Under the pieces are notes generated by a model. The model saw nothing but the letters and a program-made list of their open reading frames with translations, was not told the origin of the DNA and did not search any database. Below, in pieces: positions 5,539-7,017 of a stretch of 7,017 nucleotides of DNA (position 1 is its first letter; every line of letters begins with the position of its first letter). The DNA is from JALZAA01 sp035316005 (lineage in GTDB: Bacteria; Actinomycetota; Acidimicrobiia; IMCC26256; JACDBD01). Position numbers and translations under genes: made by a program. Where the stretch lies: positions 1 through 7,017 of the forward strand of contig DATFXK010000140.1 of NCBI GenBank assembly GCA_035316005.1. The letters run 5' to 3'.

Positions 5539-6041
5539 CCACCTCCCGCGTCGGTCTCGGCTTCGACGTGCACCCGTTCGCGGCCGGCGGCGTGCTCGTG
5601 CTCGGCGGCGTCGAGCTCGAGGGCCCGGCGCTGGCGGGGCACTCGGACGCCGACGCCGTCGCTCACGCGGTGGCCGACGCGCTCCTCGGCGCCGCCGGGC
5701 TGCCCGACCTCGGCACCCTGTTCGCGGCGGACGACGTGCGCTACCGCGACGCGTCGTCGATCCGGCTGTTGCGCGACGTCGCCGGCCAGGTCGCCGCCCG
5801 CCGCTGGCAGCTCGGGAACGTCGACGTGGTCGTCGCCGCCGAGCGTCCGTCGCTCGCACGTCACGTGCGCAGCATGACGGACAACCTGTACCACGCCCTC
5901 GTCCCCCTGTTCCCCGAGCCCGGCGCGCAGAACCTGGTATCGGTGAAGCCCAAGCGGGGAGAGGGTCTCGGCGCGATCGGGCGCAGCGAGGGAATTGCGG
6001 TCTGGGCCGTCGCGCTCCTCGATAGCGTCGAGGACGGATGA
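5535..6041 (+). CDS. ispF: IspF: 2-C-methyl-D-erythritol 2,4-cyclodiphosphate synthase
   Basis: IspF cyclises CDP-methylerythritol 2-phosphate, releasing CMP, in the MEP pathway; it acts as a trimer with zinc in each active site. The protein has 168 residues from the GTG at 5535, somewhat longer than the E. coli enzyme (about 159). The metal ligands are present: Asp11 and His13 in GFDVHPF, and His44 in HSDADAVAHAVADALLGA. LPDLGTLF (Asp58) also matches. The C-terminal GR-EGI signature is seen in GAIGRSEGIAVWAVALL. The preceding motif, usually ATTTE, reads PKRGE here: the acidic residue (Glu143) is kept but the threonines are not. The gene overlaps both neighbours by 4 nt (GTGA with ispD, ATGA with cysS), so the three are surely cotranslated. 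IspE, which acts between IspD and IspF, is not in the window. Confidence 0.93.
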   Translation: MTTSRVGLGFDVHPFAAGGVLVLGGVELEGPALAGHSDADAVAHAVADALLGAAGLPDLGTLFAADDVRYRDASSIRLLRDVAGQVAARRWQLGNVDVVVAAERPSLARHVRSMTDNLYHALVPLFPEPGAQNLVSVKPKRGEGLGAIGRSEGIAVWAVALLDSVEDG

Positions 6042-7017
6042 TCCTTCTCCACGACACGTTCGCGCGCGAGAAGGTCGAGCTCGTCCCCCGCGACTCCGGT
6101 CGGGTCTCGATCTACGTCTGTGGCCCGACCGTGTACGAGGTGCCGCACGTCGGTCACGGTCGCGCTGCGATCGTGTTCGACGTCGTCCGCCGGTATCTCG
6201 AGTGGCGCGGCTTCGACGTCGACTTCGTCAGCAACGTCACGGACGTCGAAGACAAGATCATCGCCCGCGCCGCCGAGGAGGGCAGCACCGAGCCGGAGGT
6301 CGCCCAGCGGTACGAGGCGGCCTACTGGGCGGAGATGGACCGGCTCGGCGTGCGCCGCCCCGACGCGCTGCCGCGCGCGACCGGGTACATCGACCGGATG
6401 GTGAAGCTCATCGGCGAGCTCGTGGACGCCGGTCGCGCGTACGTCGTCGAGGGGCAGGGCGTGTACTTCGACGTCACGTCGTTCCCCGAGTACGGGGAGC
6501 TCGCGCACCGCCGGCTGGACGATCTCCTCCAATCGGCCGGCGCGCGCGTCGACGTCGACGAGCGCAAGCGCAACCCGGTCGATTTCGCGCTCTGGAAGAC
6601 GGCCAAGCCGGAGGAGCCGGCGTGGGACTCGCCGTGGGGCAAGGGCCGACCCGGCTGGCACATCGAGTGCTCCGCGATGACCGTCGCTCACCTAGGCGAG
6701 ACCTTCGATCTGCACGGCGGCGGCAAGGACTTGATCTTCCCGCACCACGAGAACGAGATCGCCCAGTCACGCGGCGCGTACGGCCCCAGGACCTTTGCGC
6801 GCTACTGGCTGCACAACGGCTTCCTCAACTTCAAGGGCGAGAAGATGAGCAAGTCGCTCGGCAACGTCGTCGACTGCCGCGAGATCGCCGACGCCGTCGG
6901 GGGTGAGGCGCTCCGCCTGTTCTGCGTGTCACACCACTTTCGCTCGCCCGTCGAGTTCGACTTCCAGGCGATCCGCGATGCCGACCAGCGCGTCATCGGC
7001 GCCCGGTTCCACAGCCT
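6038..7017 (+). CDS. cysS: CysS: cysteinyl-tRNA synthetase (3' end cut by window)
   Basis: CysS activates cysteine with ATP and charges tRNA-Cys. The window holds 326 codons, the catalytic domain; the C-terminal tRNA-binding part lies beyond the end (E. coli CysS has 461 residues). The class I HIGH motif is HVGH at 37-40 in YEVPHVGHGR. The zinc ligands are Cys28 (in VCGPTVY), Cys211 (in GWHIECSAM), His236 and Glu240 (in FPHHENE). The second ATP motif is KMSKS at 269-273 in GEKMSKSLGN. The segment ALWKTAKPEEPAWDSPWGKG is typical of CysS. Actinobacteria also have MshC, a CysS paralog making mycothiol, with the same motifs; the coupling to ispF, as in mycobacterial cysS1, favours CysS. Its ATG overlaps the ispF stop by 4 nt. 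Confidence 0.95.
   Translation, partial: MILLHDTFAREKVELVPRDSGRVSIYVCGPTVYEVPHVGHGRAAIVFDVVRRYLEWRGFDVDFVSNVTDVEDKIIARAAEEGSTEPEVAQRYEAAYWAEMDRLGVRRPDALPRATGYIDRMVKLIGELVDAGRAYVVEGQGVYFDVTSFPEYGELAHRRLDDLLQSAGARVDVDERKRNPVDFALWKTAKPEEPAWDSPWGKGRPGWHIECSAMTVAHLGETFDLHGGGKDLIFPHHENEIAQSRGAYGPRTFARYWLHNGFLNFKGEKMSKSLGNVVDCREIADAVGGEALRLFCVSHHFRSPVEFDFQAIRDADQRVIGARFHS

Overview
The window is dense, very GC-rich coding DNA of actinobacterial type. Third codon positions are almost all G or C, GTG starts are common, and three junctions are 4-bp start/stop overlaps. The CarD and Crp-like proteins closely resemble the mycobacterial proteins as I remember them. CarD, DisA and an ispD-ispF-cysS block lying close together is also a mycobacterial arrangement. 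The divergence seen within these proteins suggests a deep-branching actinobacterium, possibly of the class Acidimicrobiia, but that placement is inference. I see no mobile elements, CRISPR arrays, tRNA or rRNA genes.

Layout. Positions 1-59 hold the last codons of an unidentified upstream gene, followed by a GC-rich hairpin. Positions 116-1557 hold a translationally coupled pair: an LppM-like lipoprotein with a C-terminal membrane helix, and a class I SAM methyltransferase with two N-terminal membrane helices. Positions 1666-2739 are disA, the diadenylate cyclase (c-di-AMP synthase) and DNA-scanning protein, with a dienelactone-hydrolase-family gene (2743-3480) starting 3 nt after it. A convergent 114-nt gap with inverted repeats separates these from a minus-strand Crp/Fnr-family regulator (3595-4260). 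That gene is divergent from carD (4380-4862), which begins a run of plus-strand genes: ispD (4891-5538), ispF (5535-6041) and cysS (from 6038, cut by the window end).

How the genes work together. carD encodes an RNA polymerase-binding transcription factor. IspD and IspF are the third and fifth steps of the MEP isoprenoid pathway, and CysS charges tRNA-Cys. These four probably form one operon, with near-zero spacing from ispD onward. disA and the hydrolase form a second unit. Extended -10-like motifs of the same form (TGG-TATnnT) lie upstream of both disA and carD.

Nothing here is clearly a new system. The points most worth a second look are an IspF whose usual Thr-Thr-Thr-Glu motif is replaced by Lys-Arg-Gly-Glu, a CarD lacking the Arg47 polymerase contact, the membrane methyltransferase/lipoprotein pair, and a Crp-like regulator with a plausibly intact cyclic-nucleotide pocket placed between disA and carD.
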